DNA of 64,000 nt from Paenalicyclobacillus ferrooxydans (GCF_001399675.1 NZ_LJCO01000042.1:62001-126000); one strand, 5' to 3'; shown: positions 34,987-44,399, counted from the first letter of the stretch. Numbers and translations: made by a program. The notes: a model not told the origin generated them from the sequence alone.

Positions 34987-36359
34987 TGGTACTTGTCCTC
35001 CCCGTGCTGCCTCATGACTGCCTTTTGCAACAGAAGGGTTTCTTGATAATCCTGAGAAAAAAATCCTTCCGGCCAGTCGGGTATAAATCCATCTCGATCT
35101 ATGTCGAGTTTCTTGATTGAGTTACTTCCCGTAACGCCATTCTTTGACGAGTAATACAGAGCAAGGTCGCTGGGTCTTAGTTTTCCTTCGGCTATATATC
35201 TTCGCAAACGCAACAAGAGATACTCACTGTGTGTTTCAATAAGGAATGAAGGTCCCGTTTTATTCCTCGGCTTAATAGCATTAATAAATAGGTCAGCTAA
35301 ACTTGCCTGGGCTGCAGGATGTAAATGCAGCTCAGGTTGCTCAATAACAGTTAAAGAGGAGTCAGTAGCTAAAAATGTCTGGAGCACAACCGGAATAAGT
35401 TGCGAAAGTCCGTGCCCCACATCGATAATATTGTTCTTCACACGGGTCGTGACGTCCTCAATCATTATGCTAAACATGTCCCCGCGCAAATCGTCTACGT
35501 GCAGGCGAAACCCTAAATTCTCCTCCAACCATTGGGACACATTAGACACAACTGGACCCTTAGTCCGCATGTCCTGAGACAGGATTAGTGGAGCAAACTC
35601 CCCGTCCCCACCCAAATGGTGTACCGCATTTTCACGGTAGCGATAAGCACGTTCTGGCGTCCGACGGAACGGCCCTATATAATTAATCTTATTAGCAAAT
35701 TCCGACCAGTAATCCCCAAGAAATCTGTATAATTCGAATAGAGTTATCTCGAAATCATCAAGCGTTCGAACTTTTTCACGTCTCTTTTCCCTTTGAACTT
35801 GTAGTGCTTCGAAGATTGTCCTTACGTCCGGCAGAAATTTGTCAAATCCTAAAGGCAAATTCCTATGACGAAAAGTAGCATCTGAAGCGATGTGCCCAAA
35901 AATGTCGTAGGTCCCATCTTGCGTTCGCTCGGCTCGTAAAAATTCTTTTCCACTTTGTTGACGGATTATGAATCTTTCAACCTTAATAGTTGTGGAATAC
36001 TTTTTTACAATAAGATTGAGTACAAGTGATTCCTTATTGCTAGATAACAAACTGTCACCGAAATAGTGGCGACGGTGGTTAAGTAGTGAGGGGTCAAACT
36101 TGATCTCAAATTCGATCTCACGATTCGGGTCGTGACCAAAAACAACATCGTCATAGCTTCCATAGTCGATGGATCTCCCAAAAAACAACAACGGAGCCAT
36201 AGAGTCATCTAAGATGGTTTGCTTAAGTACTAGAGGGAATCTCATGACACTGCTCTTACCAGAACTATTTTGCCCGATTAGTATTGTAATAGGTTTAAGC
36301 TCTATGTTGTCGGTATCAAGGTACCCTTTTACGTTTTTCAATCTCATCATAGAGATCAC
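34980..36359 (-). CDS. DUF3696-type AAA ATPase, SMC/ABC-like, defence-associated
   Basis: An ABC/SMC-head-type ATPase of 459 residues. Walker A is GQNSSGKSS (29-37), the signature region VGHGLSQLIPV (314-324), Walker B with histidines IEQPELHLHP (339-348), and ETHSEYLL (375-382). The C-terminus has the DUF3696 mark DGFIPDWPEGFF (423-434). IGPFRRTPERAY (228-239) is also common in this family. I chose the GTG at 36359 seven bases after AGGGGG; in-frame ATGs at 36398 and 36386 lack sites. It is translationally coupled to the TOPRIM-like gene. Such ATPases often sense or hold back a toxic nuclease. Confidence 0.8.
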   Translation of the reverse strand: MISMMRLKNVKGYLDTDNIELKPITILIGQNSSGKSSVMRFPLVLKQTILDDSMAPLLFFGRSIDYGSYDDVVFGHDPNREIEFEIKFDPSLLNHRRHYFGDSLLSSNKESLVLNLIVKKYSTTIKVERFIIRQQSGKEFLRAERTQDGTYDIFGHIASDATFRHRNLPLGFDKFLPDVRTIFEALQVQREKRREKVRTLDDFEITLFELYRFLGDYWSEFANKINYIGPFRRTPERAYRYRENAVHHLGGDGEFAPLILSQDMRTKGPVVSNVSQWLEENLGFRLHVDDLRGDMFSIMIEDVTTRVKNNIIDVGHGLSQLIPVVLQTFLATDSSLTVIEQPELHLHPAAQASLADLFINAIKPRNKTGPSFLIETHSEYLLLRLRRYIAEGKLRPSDLALYYSSKNGVTGSNSIKKLDIDRDGFIPDWPEGFFSQDYQETLLLQKAVMRQHGEDKYQW

Positions 36360-36629
36360 TTCTGAACCCCCTACATTGGCTTTCATCGATATTACCATAT
36401 TATGATAATAATCTAAAACTAGGAGTCAATAAACTGCCACTCGAGTAGACGGATGTGGTTGTAGTGGGCGCTAGTCGCATCATTTAACAGCAGACCGTGG
36501 TTCACTAGATAACGTTCAATGTCAAGTAAATCGATTGTGCTATTCGATTACGAATCGTAGGGAACAACATGCCATGCAAATCAAAAAGACCCCCTAATTT
36601 AAGGACGATCTTCTGGGTAAGATAATCAT

Positions 36630-36749
36630 TTATTCCGGAAGAGGAATAAGACAACACGATTCACATAAAATCTCGCTGTTTGTAAACGTCGAATATAAGT
36701 GTTCCGTGAAGGTGACCCTAATCCCTTCCCACATCTCTTGAAAGTCCAT
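36630..36749 (-). CDS. Possible 39-residue ORF
   Basis: Leftward ATG frame (MDFQEMWEGIRVTFTEHLYS start, two cysteines near the end) with a weak GGAATCGGTG upstream. It follows the 50-codon frame at 36768 by 19 bases. No family is recognised; it may be real or a remnant. Confidence 0.3.
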   Translation of the reverse strand: MDFQEMWEGIRVTFTEHLYSTFTNSEILCESCCLIPLPE

Positions 36750-36767
36750 ATTTTCACCGATTCCTTG

Positions 36768-36920
36768 TCATACTTGGTTTCTAGCACCTTCGCGAACCGT
36801 TTTTAAGTTTGCTTCGCACTTCTCGTCCGAAACCTCAGTAATGGAACGGATAGTAACATTAAAGTTGTGCGTTCCCTTAGTCGTGGCCCCCCGCGCCCGG
36901 ATCCTCGTTCCTATATTCAT
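36768..36920 (-). CDS. Possible 50-residue ORF
   Basis: Leftward ATG frame with protein-like composition (VTIRSITEVSDEKCEANLKT). There is no strong ribosome site. With the 39-codon frame it fills part of a 585-base gap otherwise without genes. Function unknown. Confidence 0.3.
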   Translation of the reverse strand: MNIGTRIRARGATTKGTHNFNVTIRSITEVSDEKCEANLKTVREGARNQV

Positions 36921-36984
36921 TGGATATCGCAACTAATGATGTCCCCGTGTAAAGTACTTTACTGCGGACTGTTCGCTCATCCGG

Positions 36985-37794
36985 TTATGATGTATGCGAG
37001 GCTTTTGGATCTTCCAAGAGGCGCCGAAACTCTGAAACAGACGAAATGTAAAAGTAGGCTCCCTCTTTCCGCAGAACGCCAAGCGTCTCAAGTCGGCGAA
37101 ACACTTGAGCGACAGTGACTCGTGTGGTGCCAGCTAAGTTAGCCATTTCTTGGTGAGTAAACGAAAGCGAAATACGGACCCCATCTGCTGCGTTTGATTT
37201 ATTACCAGAGGCCTCATCCTGAAGACTGGTATCAAGTATCACTGTTTCGTGAAAGCGGTTACCTGGGGCAACGTCATCCTGACTGCGTCCAGCATGTGGC
37301 GCACCATAGGTTTCAGCGAGCTCCAGGAGATAGTTCGCAATCCGGTATTGAGCCGAGGTATATGACAGAGATGTTAATTGGGAGAGCAGCAGTTGGTATT
37401 TATGACTCATACTTTGGCAGACGAATTGTGTAAACGAAGGCTCCGTTCGAAAGAGGTGATGAAACACATCCATAGTAATACGCATGAGTCGTGCGTCACT
37501 CGATGCAATCGCGTTTGTCACAGAACACCGATCTGCCTGTAGGGCACCAAACTCATCGAAGATACTGTTGGATCCAACAACTAGTACGGTCTTTTCTTCT
37601 CCGGTGGGGCTCAATTGAGAAAGACGGACACGCCCTGTTTCTACCACGTAGATGGATTCAAGCTCAGTGCCTTCATGCAGGATATGTTGGTCTTTTCTCA
37701 CCTGAAGAGGCACTCCGTACTTCCGATAGGGAGCCCAGTCAAACGTCACAGATTCGACCCAAGTCGACACGCGCGAAAATGGTTGAACGGACAT
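36985..37794 (-). CDS. Crp/Fnr family transcription regulator
   Basis: A 269-residue regulator with an N-terminal cyclic-nucleotide-binding-type barrel (HILHEGTELESIYVVETGRV) and a C-terminal Crp helix-turn-helix (SFTHQEMANLAGTTRVTVAQ). No FNR cysteine cluster is seen. Between dimer helix and HTH lies an unusually long polar stretch (about 160-205), longer than in Crp. The ATG at 37794 has AGAGGTG seven bases upstream. It diverges from the APC permease with under 100 bases between, so it probably controls that unit and itself. Effector unknown. Confidence 0.88.
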   Translation of the reverse strand: MSVQPFSRVSTWVESVTFDWAPYRKYGVPLQVRKDQHILHEGTELESIYVVETGRVRLSQLSPTGEEKTVLVVGSNSIFDEFGALQADRCSVTNAIASSDARLMRITMDVFHHLFRTEPSFTQFVCQSMSHKYQLLLSQLTSLSYTSAQYRIANYLLELAETYGAPHAGRSQDDVAPGNRFHETVILDTSLQDEASGNKSNAADGVRISLSFTHQEMANLAGTTRVTVAQVFRRLETLGVLRKEGAYFYISSVSEFRRLLEDPKASHTS

Positions 37795-37888
37795 CAAACC
37801 CACCTCTTTGGTTGTGTCACCAACGTCTGCTTTACGTCATTATTATACCGAACCTTCTAGAAATTCACGAAACGGGAGGGACAAAAAT

Positions 37889-39292
37889 ATGGCCATGAAC
37901 GATGATGCTGTCTTTGAACGCGAAAGCGGCCTACAACGGCAACTTTCGACAGGTCAGTTAACGATGATCGCGATTGGCGGCGCGATTGGCACCGGTCTTT
38001 TTATGGGATCCGGCATCGCCATCGGGTACGCCGGCCCCGCAGTCCTGATTAGCTTTGCAATTGCAGCGCTGATAGCGTTTTTGATGATGCTGAGTCTGTC
38101 AGAAATGGCCGTGGCGCATCCAACCGCTGGATCATTTGGTGTGTACGCTGAGAAATATTTAGGAAGTTGGGCGGGGTTTGTCGTTCGCTACACCTACTGG
38201 GCAGCTCAAGTGATTGCCATCGGGGGTGAAGCCACTGCAGTTGCTATTTACATGCACTACTGGTTCCACGGAATCCCAAAGTGGATTTGGATTGCGGCGT
38301 TTGCCATTGCCCTCGTCTACGTCAATGCAAGAAGTGTTGGGAACTTCGGCAGGTTTGAATACTGGTTTGCAATGATTAAGGTCGTCGCTATCGTCCTCTT
38401 CATCATCCTTGGCCTTGCAGTAGTTTTTGGCATAGGGGCTCCTGCAAGTGGCTTTTCAAATCTGACCAGCCACCACGGGTTCATGCCAAATGGGTTCCAC
38501 GGGGTATGGATGGCCGTACTGATGGCAATTTTCAGCTTTTATGGTGTCGAGGTAGTTGCTGTCACATCTGGGGAGGCGAAGGATCCTAATAAGGCCATCC
38601 CCCGCTCCATGCGAGCCATGGTTGTTCGGTTAATTCTGTTCTACCTGCTCTCTCTGTTCATTATGCTCAGCGTCATTCCCTGGACGCAAACCGGTGCGAA
38701 GGTGGTCAGCGAAAGTCCATTTGTCCTGGTCTTTGCAAAGCTTGGTATCCCAGCTGCTGCCGGTATCATGAACTTCGTTGTGCTGACTGCTGCACTTTCC
38801 AGCATGAACACGAATCTTTACCTCTGTACCCGAATGATTTTTTCACTTTCACGCGGGGGATACGCCCCAAAATCACTGGGATATATCAGCAAGACAGGTG
38901 TCCCCGTCCGAGCGTTACTCGTGTCGAGTGCGGGACTGCTGATTGCTATCATCTTGAACGTGTTCACGCCTACCGCGTTCAACGACCTGTTTGGCATCGC
39001 AATTTTTGGCGGTATCTTCGTATGGCTCATGATTTTCATCACCTTCATGCGCTTTAGGCCGCAGTCGAAAAATTGGTCACTGTCGTTCCGGGCCCCCTTG
39101 TTCCCTGTTGTGCCCATCGTCGGAGCCTTATTGCTCGCAGCCATCCTCATTACCATGGCAACGTCTCCGGACTGGGTATCCGCTTGGTATTACGGCGCGC
39201 CCTTCATTGTCATCTGCGGCATTGTGTACTACTTTGTCTGGGGAAGAAAGAAAACGCCTGTATCCGAAGCCGCTTCGACCAACATGAACTGA
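37889..39292 (+). CDS. APC family amino acid permease
   Basis: A 467-residue transporter with about twelve membrane segments. The first carries the APC signature (TMIAIGGAIGTGLFMGSG), and EMAVAHPTAGSFGVYAEKYL follows at segment 3. It resembles the GABA/proline/asparagine (AAT) branch. The ATG at 37889 follows GGGAGG by nine bases; the track frame begins upstream without support. Twelve bases separate it from the PLP-enzyme gene, so both form an operon that imports and then breaks down an amino acid. The exact substrate is open. Confidence 0.9.
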   Translation: MAMNDDAVFERESGLQRQLSTGQLTMIAIGGAIGTGLFMGSGIAIGYAGPAVLISFAIAALIAFLMMLSLSEMAVAHPTAGSFGVYAEKYLGSWAGFVVRYTYWAAQVIAIGGEATAVAIYMHYWFHGIPKWIWIAAFAIALVYVNARSVGNFGRFEYWFAMIKVVAIVLFIILGLAVVFGIGAPASGFSNLTSHHGFMPNGFHGVWMAVLMAIFSFYGVEVVAVTSGEAKDPNKAIPRSMRAMVVRLILFYLLSLFIMLSVIPWTQTGAKVVSESPFVLVFAKLGIPAAAGIMNFVVLTAALSSMNTNLYLCTRMIFSLSRGGYAPKSLGYISKTGVPVRALLVSSAGLLIAIILNVFTPTAFNDLFGIAIFGGIFVWLMIFITFMRFRPQSKNWSLSFRAPLFPVVPIVGALLLAAILITMATSPDWVSAWYYGAPFIVICGIVYYFVWGRKKTPVSEAASTNMN

Positions 39293-39303
39293 GGGGGAGA
39301 ACC

Positions 39304-40434
39304 ATGTCACTGCAGAAATACCGAGAAATGTTTCCAATACTCAGCGAAAAAGTCCATCTCGGGAACTGCTCCCAGTCACCACAGTCAGTACCTGTGATGC
39401 GGGCCATGAACGAATATCTTGAGAATTGGAGAATAGTCGGCATGGACTGGGACTTCTGGATGACAGGTGTAGAAAGAGCAAAAGCTTCGTTTGCCCGTCT
39501 CATCCATGCAGACGAGGATGAAATTGCAATGCTCTCGTCCGTATCCGATGTGACCTCCATGGTAGCAAGTACACTGCCGTTTGGAGAACGCAATCATGTC
39601 ATCACAACTGTTGATGAATTTCCAACGGTGGGTCATGTCTGGCACGCGCACCAACACCGAGGTCACATTGAACTCGACTTTGCCAGTGCAGATGACAAGA
39701 TGTACACACCCGCAGTGTTTGAACCGCTGATGCGTCCGACTACCGCACTGTTGTCGGTGCACCATGTCGGTTACTACAACGGAGCCAAACAGAATTTAAA
39801 GCAGTTGGCTGAATTTGCGCACAGCAACGGAGCATACCTGTTTGTGGATGCCTACCAATCACTTGGTACCTGCAACCTCAACGTCAAAGAACAAGGTATC
39901 GACTTCCTAGCGTCCGGTAACTTGAAGTACCTTCTTGGACTCCCAGGCGTCGCATTCCTCTACGTCAAAAAGGAGTTAGCAGAGCAACTGTCCCCTGCAA
40001 TGACAGGGTGGTTTGGTCGGCAAAACCCATTTTATTTCGACAGTACACACCTGGACTTTGGGAGTGGAGCAAGGCGATTCAATACCGGCACTCCGCCAGT
40101 GTTGGCTGCATTCGCCGCTCGGGGTGGTATGGATCTATTAAATGAAATCGGACTAGATGCCATTGGGGCCCGTATTAACGAGCTCTCGGAATACGCCGTT
40201 GAAGGTGTGAAATCCCGCGGACTCAATCTGGCCAGTCCAGAGGACGTATCCCAAAAGGGTGCGAACACTGCCATTCGAGTTGGCGACTCCCATGCAGTCG
40301 AAGTCTATCTGATGGCGAGAAACATCATTGCGTCGGCTCGTGGAGATGTCATCCGCTTGGCGCCACATTTCTTCTCACTCGAATCCGAGATCGACCAGGC
40401 CTTGGACGCTATTCTGGAGTGGGCGAAGCATTGA
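39304..40434 (+). CDS. Class V aminotransferase-fold PLP enzyme
   Basis: A cytoplasmic PLP enzyme of 376 residues in the class V group (cysteine desulfurase, kynureninase, isopenicillin epimerase-like). The PLP aspartate and partner appear in YLFVDAYQSLG, and the Schiff-base lysine in SGNLKYLLGLPG. The motif FNTGTPPVLAAFAA is typical of kynureninase/desulfurase small-domain contacts. No desulfurase loop cysteine is obvious. AGGGGGAG stands just before the ATG. It lies between an amino acid permease and a YitT gene, so a catabolic lyase or aminotransferase role is likely; the substrate is unknown. Confidence 0.85.
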   Translation: MSLQKYREMFPILSEKVHLGNCSQSPQSVPVMRAMNEYLENWRIVGMDWDFWMTGVERAKASFARLIHADEDEIAMLSSVSDVTSMVASTLPFGERNHVITTVDEFPTVGHVWHAHQHRGHIELDFASADDKMYTPAVFEPLMRPTTALLSVHHVGYYNGAKQNLKQLAEFAHSNGAYLFVDAYQSLGTCNLNVKEQGIDFLASGNLKYLLGLPGVAFLYVKKELAEQLSPAMTGWFGRQNPFYFDSTHLDFGSGARRFNTGTPPVLAAFAARGGMDLLNEIGLDAIGARINELSEYAVEGVKSRGLNLASPEDVSQKGANTAIRVGDSHAVEVYLMARNIIASARGDVIRLAPHFFSLESEIDQALDAILEWAKH

Positions 40435-41180
40435 ACCATAAAACATTGTCACAGCATGCGAACTCAAGCCGCGCGGAAGATCAACAGCGCGGCCTTGGGT
40501 TTGTCCAGAAACATCCCGTAAACCGAGCGAGTAAGTATTTCCTAACTGTCCTCTCATACCTGATGATCCTATTAGGTACCTTTTTAGTGTCAGTTGCATT
40601 CAATATGTTTCTCAATCCGAACCACGTGCTTGTGTCAGGCATCGGCGGTGTGGCGATTTTGATCTCTTATTTATTTAAACTCTCACTTGGCCCGATCTAC
40701 TTACTGATTAACATTCCTCTGTTTCTTGGAGGCTGGCGGTACGTAGGATTCCCATTCTTTCTGAGGAGCATTGTGGGAACAGTGTCGCTGTCGCTGTTTC
40801 TCGTCTTCACAGGCCGTTTCCCGGCCTTTCACCATCCGATTGAAGCTGCTTTCCTCGGAGGTTTTCTTAGCGGGATTGCTATTGGAGTCGTGCTGCTCGC
40901 AGGAGGAACAACGGGCGGAACAGATATTATCTCCGTCATCGTCAACCGAAGATCGCGATGGTCTGTCGGCCACATTATGTTTGTCATAAACACACTCATC
41001 GTTATCGGTGGTGCCTTCCTCTTTGGGATTGAGAATGCGCTTCTCACTATCGAATCGCTCCTTATCACCGTACTTGCGGTTAATGGTGTATTGAAACTAG
41101 GAGGATGGGAGAAACGCAAAAGTTCCCGAGTCAACATTGAAACGCATCGTTCCTCCACCCCACCCGGACCAGACCAATAA
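40431..41180 (+). CDS. YitT/DUF161 family membrane protein
   Basis: A 249-residue inner-membrane protein with five or six segments. The family pattern is clear: NMFLNPNHVLVSGIGGVAIL and LLAGGTTGGTDIISVIVNRR. In other Firmicutes relatives are uncharacterised possible transporters. The TTG at 40431 overlaps the previous stop (TTGA) with GGAG eleven bases before; GTG 40419 is the other choice. It is the third gene of the permease/PLP unit. It has the short C-terminus without the full DUF2179 domain. Confidence 0.85.
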   Translation: MNHKTLSQHANSSRAEDQQRGLGFVQKHPVNRASKYFLTVLSYLMILLGTFLVSVAFNMFLNPNHVLVSGIGGVAILISYLFKLSLGPIYLLINIPLFLGGWRYVGFPFFLRSIVGTVSLSLFLVFTGRFPAFHHPIEAAFLGGFLSGIAIGVVLLAGGTTGGTDIISVIVNRRSRWSVGHIMFVINTLIVIGGAFLFGIENALLTIESLLITVLAVNGVLKLGGWEKRKSSRVNIETHRSSTPPGPDQ

Positions 41181-41826
41181 TGATGATACAAACGCAAACA
41201 CAAGCCAGAGTAAGGATCCTTCTCAACAAGCGGGAAACATGCGGGAGAGGGTGACCGTTGGTGCACATGCCCATCGCACCGTGGTATGACTGTGCATCGG
41301 TCACATCAGTTGGCAAAGGGGTGTTATCTTACAATCGTGGCCATTCTACTCCTGTACTCGATATTAGGCTTGTCCGGCAACTGCTTATTTAGTATCCGGG
41401 GTCTTCCTGGTACCATAATCAATGGCCTAAGCTACTGTCCTCCAGCACCCGTCTGAGACTTGATGTTCTCGACTCACAGATGCTATTAAATCCAGGCACT
41501 ATACAACTCATGCTGCACCCTATTCAATATACCTCCGTGTCCATATAGTCTTACTTGTCGGGAGAACTAGCTTTAAGCCGATTCTCTTTGCTTTACGTAC
41601 GGCCCTGCCCTCCCACGAACTCAGATGGTCAGGCCACATTTCCTAGAAATATTTTACCTCGGCCTACATCTGGGTGGAACCACAATTCACATTTGTAGGC
41701 GGGCTCTCTTGAATGAGCTTTAATTGTCCTCTTGATGTACACATTCTTAATAGAATCTATGATTAAATATTCCATGGATGTGTGTTCTATGTTCAATCAG
41801 CGGAAGTTGTTAAGGAGGCAAAATAC
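41181..41826. other. Gene-free region
   Basis: I see no gene, repeat or clear hairpin in these ~645 bases. Composition shifts to AT-richer DNA at the right, where the promoter of the unrecognised three-gene cassette should be. Confidence 0.4.
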
Positions 41827-42272
41827 TTGTCGTTACTTGACCGGATCAAAGATACTGCCAAACAAACATTGAACCAAGTAAGTGTTCCTGTTCCAATCAA
41901 ACCCACTATGCTCAGAAGTTCCTTCAAACCGCCGACTTTGAAGGAGTCAAAGACTTACAGGTTGAGTTTATCGAGGATAATCTTCTACTCAGGGGTACTG
42001 CAAAAAAGCTTGTCTCATTTCCATTTAGCTTAGAATTGCGTCCAGCGACTACAGAGGGAAGGAAAATGTTCTTTACTATCACCAAGTTAAAACCTATAAA
42101 TGCTGAGTGGGTTAGGCACAAAGTATTAAATGTCCCACCATATCTGTCATATGACAATCAGACTGCTTGTCTCAATTTAGATAGTTTTGATGTGGTATCT
42201 AAAATACCCGTGGGTTCTATACGGTCATTCAACGTTGTGGACAACGTAATGTGGGTATCCATAGGAATTTAA
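41827..42272 (+). pseudogene. First gene of the unknown cassette, apparently frameshifted
   Basis: A TTG at 41827, eight bases after AAGGAGG, opens a frame (SLLDRIKDTAKQTLNQ) that turns to unlikely sequence near 41910 and stops at 42033. A second frame is protein-like from about 41910 to 42272 (QTADFEGVKDLQVEFIED; LELRPATTEGRKMFFTITKL; VMWVSIGI). Joining them would give about 149 residues: an amphipathic helix and a beta-rich domain a little like lipid-binding DUF2993 proteins, a weak comparison. Sequencing error, decay or programmed shift are all possible. The first helix resembles the start of the next gene's product. Confidence 0.55.
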
Positions 42273-42335
42273 AGAAAGCAAACGACTCAAATTCTATGTG
42301 TCGAAACCTGGGATTTGAAAGGGGACTTGGATTCT

Positions 42336-43325
42336 TTGGGATGGGTGGATAAAGTCAAACTGGCTTCAAAGGAAGCTTTGAAAGTCGCCAGAGAAGTGTC
42401 AGAAGAAGTTGTGAGTGGTATTGAGAGCGAGTACGGTCACGAAGATTGGTACAAGCAAACAAAAGGCATATTCAACACCTCTTCAAGCATAGCGCAAGAG
42501 CAACTGAATTATTTTTCAAATTCAGATTTCGGTAAGCAACTCGGTCAAACTGCTCGAACCATCACCGGAGGGCTTGCTAAACTCCCAGTCTTCTCTCTCA
42601 CGACAGACGTTATCAAAGCGAGAAACGGTGTAGATATGCTCTACAAACACCTGTTGGAATCACCAGAAGACCCAATCAGGCACATATGGCTAGCAGAGGC
42701 CATGAGACGTGTCCAACGTGACAGAAAGCTATATACCCGAATGAGAACAGTCATGGATCCATCATACGTGGTTGTTAGGAAAGGCGTACAAACCTTAGTA
42801 AGCCTCGGGCAGGAACCAATCGACCCCGCAGAATTAAAACTGCTCAAAAATTCTTATCTCCTCTGTTTGAGAGGATTAAAACGCAACCCAGAAAACGCAT
42901 TACTGTACGACGCATTGTGTCGCCTCTACATCTCGATGAGTAACCCAGCTAAAGCAGTCGAATGCGCCAAGATTGCACTATTGATTGACCCCTCGTACGC
43001 ACAAGCCGCCATTTCTTTAGCACGCGCATATCTTGCGTTGCCTCAAACAGAATATGCGGAAAAGGCGGCATGGCTTGCTATACAGAAAGGCCACAGTTAT
43101 GGCTACGAAATACTTGCGGAGATTACAGAGTCCCTCGACGATATAGGTTGGACAAAAAAGTTACAGGATACGGAACAATTTCGCAAAAAAGTGTCTCAAC
43201 AGGATAGAGAAGCTTACCTCGGACCAGCCGTTAACAGCTTCAATGCTCTCGAAATGGTTGGCAGGGAACAATGGGAAAAGGCCATTAACATCAAAAACAA
43301 GTTAGGAGTTTCCGTTTATGTTTGA
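42336..43325 (+). CDS. TPR-containing protein of the unknown cassette
   Basis: A 329-residue soluble protein with an amphipathic N-terminus (WVDKVKLASKEALKVAREVS) and, from about 175 on, TPR-like helices (NALLYDALCRLYISMSNPAK; YAQAAISLARAYLALP). These suggest protein-protein binding. No enzyme motif is visible. The start is a choice: TTG 42336 lies eleven bases after AAAGGGG, and TTG 42315 is also in frame. It overlaps the next gene by eight bases, so the two products are coupled and may bind each other. I do not recognise the family. Confidence 0.7.
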   Translation: MGWVDKVKLASKEALKVAREVSEEVVSGIESEYGHEDWYKQTKGIFNTSSSIAQEQLNYFSNSDFGKQLGQTARTITGGLAKLPVFSLTTDVIKARNGVDMLYKHLLESPEDPIRHIWLAEAMRRVQRDRKLYTRMRTVMDPSYVVVRKGVQTLVSLGQEPIDPAELKLLKNSYLLCLRGLKRNPENALLYDALCRLYISMSNPAKAVECAKIALLIDPSYAQAAISLARAYLALPQTEYAEKAAWLAIQKGHSYGYEILAEITESLDDIGWTKKLQDTEQFRKKVSQQDREAYLGPAVNSFNALEMVGREQWEKAINIKNKLGVSVYV

Positions 43326-43926
43326 TTGGGGTTTTGATTTAGGTTTGCCGGATTTTGACCATCACGACATATCAGATTCTACAAACGTTGATTTTGATCA
43401 TGGTGTAAACATGGACTTCGGACACGACGCTATACTCGATCCCCTAGGCCATGCGATGGGAGATGTCCAGCACACTGGAGAGCACGACGTGATTCAAGAC
43501 CCGCTAGGTCAAACCGTCGCCGACATCCATCACATTTCTAATAAAGATGATGTCACAAGCAATCTCGACCAGTCAATTGGCTCTGTCCTACATAACAGTA
43601 ATCATGACATTATTGAAAATAATCTTGGCATGAATGTTGGCCAAGTGGAGCACGGCCAGACCCATGATACCTATACCGACTCTTTGGGAATGACTGTAGG
43701 TTCCGTGGTTCATCACGGAAATACCGATACAGTTTTGGACTCCCTAGGTCAAACTGTCAGCTCAATTCACCACAATCCAACAGACGTGTCATCCTATATG
43801 GATCAACTTGGCTTATCCCGTTCTAACAGTCATGACGGGTTCTTCGATACAAACATTGCGGACATCCCGTCTAATGTAGTATTCCAGATTATTACTAACA
43901 CGAGCTTTCCAAATCCTTTTAGATAG
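43318..43926 (+). CDS. Asp/His-rich protein of six exact 20-residue repeats
   Basis: A 202-residue protein of unknown family. Residues from about 40 to 160 are six consecutive units of exactly 20 residues with consensus HDxIxDxLGxxVGxVxHxxx (HDAILDPLGHAMGDVQHTGE is the first; HDVIQDPLGQTVADIHHISN the second). The N-terminal 36 residues are Asp/His/Phe-rich, and the C-terminus is unique. Alternating small hydrophobics with turns suggest a beta-solenoid or roll, and the regular His/Asp sites could bind metal or calcium. There is no signal peptide. The start overlaps the TPR gene by eight bases. Confidence 0.7.
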   Translation: MFDWGFDLGLPDFDHHDISDSTNVDFDHGVNMDFGHDAILDPLGHAMGDVQHTGEHDVIQDPLGQTVADIHHISNKDDVTSNLDQSIGSVLHNSNHDIIENNLGMNVGQVEHGQTHDTYTDSLGMTVGSVVHHGNTDTVLDSLGQTVSSIHHNPTDVSSYMDQLGLSRSNSHDGFFDTNIADIPSNVVFQIITNTSFPNPFR

Positions 43927-44075
43927 TGATGATTATCTCAGTCCAACGGAGCGCCTGCTGCTAGTGTTTACCTCCTTGTGTTGATATAGAGGTAAGCGTC
44001 AAATGCAGCACACCTCGCGCAGAGATTTTTTGGGGGAGATAATGACCTCAAACAAATCCCGAGGGGTGTTTTTTC

Positions 44076-44399
44076 ATGTCCAGAGAAGAAGTGCAGCTTC
44101 AGTGGAAAGCCCGTGTTGACGAATTTCGAGAGAGTGGCCAGACAGCGGCGGAATGGTGTAGAGTCCACAGCCTTAATGTAAACCAGTTTCGTCGCTGGAT
44201 TCATAAGTTCCCTAAGCAGGGCACTGCAGAATCACCTTCGCCGACAATCAGATGGCTGTCCGTGACAACGGAAGACCCCACGACCACAATTGCTACCGGT
44301 CCGGCAATTACCATCCATGTTGGTTCAGCATCCATCGAGGTGCAAGACGGGTTCAATCCCACCCTGTTGAAACAAGTCGTTCATGCCTTGGCAGAATAA
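44076..44399 (+). CDS. tnpA: IS66 TnpA accessory protein
   Basis: A 107-residue helix-turn-helix protein of IS66 elements (WKARVDEFRESGQTAAEWCR and QFRRWIHKF). It binds DNA and is needed with TnpB for IS66 transposition. GAGGGGTG stands before the ATG. Its TAA overlaps the tnpB ATG by one base. The copy looks intact. Confidence 0.85.
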   Translation: MSREEVQLQWKARVDEFRESGQTAAEWCRVHSLNVNQFRRWIHKFPKQGTAESPSPTIRWLSVTTEDPTTTIATGPAITIHVGSASIEVQDGFNPTLLKQVVHALAE

